Assembly (NCBI GenBank): GCA_937911935.1
Contig: CALDQH010000060.1
Span: 1 to 7,319, forward strand
DNA: 7,319 nucleotides
DNA from: an uncultured Bacteroidales bacterium
Lineage (GTDB): Bacteria; Bacteroidota; Bacteroidia; Bacteroidales; Paludibacteraceae
Reading direction: 5' to 3'
The first letter of the stretch is position 1, and every line of letters starts with the position of its first letter. Under the pieces are notes generated by a model that saw only the letters and a program-made list of their open reading frames with translations, was not told where the DNA came from and searched no databases. This document shows positions 5,646-7,319 of the stretch, piece after piece. The position numbers and the translations under genes are program-made.

Positions 5646-6369
5646 ATTCAATGTCTAACAATGCATCGCCTTGCATTACACTTTTGCCAGCTGCCACGTG
5701 AATAGCAGTTACTTTACCGTCGCGTGGAGCAGGAATGTTGTTTTCCATTTTCATGGATTCGATAATCATAACGCTTTGGCCACGTTTTACGGTATCACCT
5801 ACTGCAACTGCCACGCTGATTACGCTACCTGGAAGAGGGCTGGTTAGCGATTTAGCGCCAGCAGCAGGTTTGGGAGCAGGAGCAGGTGCTGCTTTAGGAG
5901 CAGGAGCTGCTTTGGGCGCTGGTGCTGGTTTTGGAGCAGGAGCAGGAGCTGCTTCTTGTCCTACGGCTTCAAATTCCAACAAAGCATCGCCTTGCAAAAT
6001 ATTTTGCTCTGCAGCAACCATGATAGCACGAACTACACCGTCGTGTTGAGCAGCGATGTTATTTTCCATTTTCATGGATTCAATTACCATAAGGGTATCG
6101 CCGCGTTTAACCATTTGACCTTCTGCAACGACTACTTTTAGTACTTTACCAGGAAGGGGCGATTTCATAATACCCGATGCTGATTTAGCAGCCGAAGCAG
6201 GCGCAGCAGCCGCCACAGGACGACGTACAGCAGTCGCTTGCATTACATCAGCTTCTACTTCAACTACATACGATTTTCCGTTTACATTAACATTGGCTTT
6301 GCCATTTTCGGGGGCTTCTACACCCACTTCGTAAACATTACCGTTTATTGTAAATTTAAAATTTTTCAT
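5644..6369 (-). CDS. mmdC: Biotin carrier protein with two tandem biotinyl domains
   Basis: A 241-residue biotin carboxyl carrier subunit that shuttles CO2 from the carboxyltransferase (MmdA) to the membrane beta subunit. Residues 1-42 form a short beta-rich N-terminal region (INGNVYEVGVE ... VNGKSYVVEVE), as in other Bacteroidota carriers, followed by an Ala/Pro/Ser linker. Biotinyl domain 1 covers about 68-134 with acceptor lysine K100 in ESMKMEN. A second Ala/Pro/Lys linker (139-172) leads to biotinyl domain 2 (175-241) with K207 in an identical ESMKMEN. The domains align without gaps at 41 of 67 identical residues, and both keep the SPLPG start. The usual motif is EAMKM; serine replaces alanine in both. 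Related single-domain carriers are about 140 residues long. The position between the OadG-like and OadB-like genes fixes its role. A lipoyl protein is unlikely because both lysines are flanked by methionines. Confidence 0.95.
   Translation of the reverse strand: MKNFKFTINGNVYEVGVEAPENGKANVNVNGKSYVVEVEADVMQATAVRRPVAAAAPASAAKSASGIMKSPLPGKVLKVVVAEGQMVKRGDTLMVIESMKMENNIAAQHDGVVRAIMVAAEQNILQGDALLEFEAVGQEAAPAPAPKPAPAPKAAPAPKAAPAPAPKPAAGAKSLTSPLPGSVISVAVAVGDTVKRGQSVMIIESMKMENNIPAPRDGKVTAIHVAAGKSVMQGDALLDIE
5647..6168 (-). repeat. In-frame duplication of the biotinyl domain
   Basis: Copy 1 is encoded at 5968-6168 and copy 2 at 5647-5847, with acceptor lysine codons 321 bp apart. The stretch over the biotinylation motif is identical for at least 20 bp (5741-5760 and 6062-6081). 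Elsewhere the copies differ, which suggests an old duplication with the motif conserved. Confidence 0.9.
5854..5955 (-). repeat. GC-rich repeats encoding the Ala/Pro/Lys interdomain linker
   Basis: Degenerate GCTCC/GCAGCTCC-like units encode residues 139-172, a run of AP, APK and APKAAP repeats. Such linkers form flexible extended arms in biotin and lipoyl carrier proteins and let the domain swing between active sites. Confidence 0.85.
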
Positions 6370-6392
6370 TTTTGTGTTTCGATTACTCGTTG

Positions 6393-6749
6393 TTAACGAA
6401 TTAAATTATTTATACCAAATGTTTTAGATGACCATGCCGAATTTGGATCCGACACAATGGTAAGAACTTTGCTTTCGTTGTCGTGAGCCGGTTCTCTACT
6501 CAATTGGAGAGCCATAGCAATGGCAGCCAATTCTTCGCCCGTAATCTCTACCGATTCGGTTGCGTTGGGAGTAGGAACAACAGCAACGGGTTTTAAGTTT
6601 GCTTCTTTTTTAGGTGCAGAGGCACGTTGCATAATAGCTCCGAAGCCTAACAAAATAAACACCAAAAAAATCAACAAAACAACCACAAGACCAAAACCAA
6701 TTAAGGTAATGATCAACGCATTGGTCCAATTTACTGCTAATAATACCAT
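6393..6749 (-). CDS. mmdD: OadG-family small membrane subunit (gamma/delta) of the sodium-pumping decarboxylase
   Basis: A 118-residue protein with one long N-terminal membrane segment (about 10-40, ALIITLIGFGLVVVLLIFLV and onward). A basic/proline-rich linker follows (QRASAPKKEANLKP). The conserved cytoplasmic tail contains ITGEELAAIAMAL and ends DPNSAWSSKTFGINNLIR. This layout matches the OadG/MmdD family, which anchors the soluble carboxyltransferase and carrier to the beta subunit and is needed for complex assembly. It lies 10 bp after the mmdA stop codon and 23 bp before the biotin-carrier gene, consistent with one operon. The ATG at 6747-6749 has no Shine-Dalgarno. Primary sequence conservation in this family is low, so the call rests on topology, the tail motif and gene order. 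Confidence 0.9.
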   Translation of the reverse strand: MVLLAVNWTNALIITLIGFGLVVVLLIFLVFILLGFGAIMQRASAPKKEANLKPVAVVPTPNATESVEITGEELAAIAMALQLSREPAHDNESKVLTIVSDPNSAWSSKTFGINNLIR

Positions 6750-6759
6750 AACGATTTAA

Positions 6760-7319
6760 TTATAAAGGAATATTAGAGTGTTTTTTCAATGGATTGGTTA
6801 GTCGTTTGTTTTTCAACGATTCGAAAGCACGAATTACGCGGAAACGAGTATTACGAGGCTCGATAACGTCGTCGATGTAACCCATCGATGCTGCTTGGTA
6901 TGGATTAGCGAATTTATCGCGGTATTCAGCTTCTTTTTCGGCGATGAATTTAGCGCGTTCGTCTTTGTCTTCGATAGCTGCGATAGCCTTAGCTTGCAAC
7001 ACTTCTACAGCACCCGAAGGACCCATAACGGCAATTTCGGCACCTGGCCATGCATAGTTAAAGTCGCCACGTAGTTGTTTACAGCTCATTACGATGTGCG
7101 AACCACCGTACGATTTACGAATGGTAACGGTTACTTTAGGCACAGTAGCTTCGCCATAAGCGAACATCAATTTAGCACCGTGAACGATGATACCAGCGTA
7201 TTCTTGACCAGTACCAGGCAAGAAACCAGGAACGTCAACCAAAGTAACGATAGGAATGTTGAACGCGTCGCAGAAACGAACGAAGCGAGCAGCCTTACGC
7301 GAAGCGTTGATATCGAGCA
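6760..7319 (-). CDS. mmdA: Acyl-CoA carboxyltransferase subunit, probably methylmalonyl-CoA decarboxylase alpha (C-terminal part)
   Basis: Only the last 185 codons are present; the frame stays open to the window edge, starting in LDINASRKAARFVRF. Full-length members have about 515 residues. The visible part is the C-terminal crotonase-like carboxyltransferase domain, with LVDVPGFLPG, the glycine pair of RKSYGGSHIVM that helps form an oxyanion site, CKQLRGDFNYAWPGAEIAVMGPSGAVEVL, and the end NPLKKHSNIPL. The enzyme moves the carboxyl group of an acyl-CoA to carrier-bound biotin. The CoA-type carboxyltransferase rules out a classical oxaloacetate decarboxylase (OadA). With membrane subunits downstream, methylmalonyl-CoA decarboxylase in propionate formation is the best reading. 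Propionyl-CoA carboxylase, malonyl-CoA or glutaconyl-CoA decarboxylase are alternatives. The internal TTG at 7240-7242 is not a start. The promoter lies outside the window. Confidence 0.93.
   Translation of the reverse strand, partial: LDINASRKAARFVRFCDAFNIPIVTLVDVPGFLPGTGQEYAGIIVHGAKLMFAYGEATVPKVTVTIRKSYGGSHIVMSCKQLRGDFNYAWPGAEIAVMGPSGAVEVLQAKAIAAIEDKDERAKFIAEKEAEYRDKFANPYQAASMGYIDDVIEPRNTRFRVIRAFESLKNKRLTNPLKKHSNIPL

Noticed and set aside
5735..6049. Ala/Gly-rich open frame on the plus strand opposite the biotin carrier
   Set aside because: It mirrors the GC-rich Ala/Pro linker of the real gene and has no start context or domain.
7240..7242. TTG at this position as the start of the carboxyltransferase gene
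   Set aside because: The frame continues upstream through conserved carboxyltransferase sequence (LDINASRKAARFVRF ... FNIPIVT) to the window edge, so the gene is simply truncated by the window.

Overview
The window looks like ordinary chromosome from an anaerobic, propionate-forming member of the Bacteroidota, most likely Bacteroidales. Three things point there: a decarboxylase operon of the succinate-propionate type, a Bacteroidota-style FadL/OmpP1 protein ending in Phe, and promoter boxes of the form TTTG - about 20 bp - TAnnTTTG with almost no Shine-Dalgarno sequences. The genus is not certain from sequence alone.

Layout. At the left edge is the 5' part of a minus-strand tRNA with a CAT anticodon (about 1-55), preceded by prmA on the same strand (115-930). 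A compact intergenic region (931-1059) carries two -7 boxes facing each other, which form the arms of an 11-bp inverted repeat. One serves prmA leftwards. The other probably serves a rightward gene pair: a secreted low-complexity protein rich in Trp/Tyr/Pro and then Ser/Asn/Arg (1060-2136), followed 17 bp later by a FadL-family outer-membrane beta-barrel (2154-3668). A strong hairpin terminator at 3688-3720 separates this pair from the convergent luxS (3746-4183, minus).

The right half (4256-7319, minus) is the end of an operon for a membrane-bound, sodium-pumping, biotin-dependent acyl-CoA decarboxylase, most likely methylmalonyl-CoA decarboxylase. In transcription order it holds the carboxyltransferase MmdA (cut by the window edge), a small OadG-like anchor, a biotin carrier and the OadB-like beta subunit, followed by two hairpins. 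MmdA would move the carboxyl group from the acyl-CoA to biotin on the carrier. The beta subunit would decarboxylate the carboxybiotin and export Na+, and the small subunit would hold the complex at the membrane.

The most unusual points are the biotin carrier, which has two complete biotinyl domains (61% identical to each other, each with its own acceptor lysine) joined by an Ala/Pro linker, and the beta subunit, which has an N-terminal extension of about 70 residues resembling a signal peptide plus an acidic stretch. I found no CRISPR array, insertion sequence, phage gene or clear defence system.
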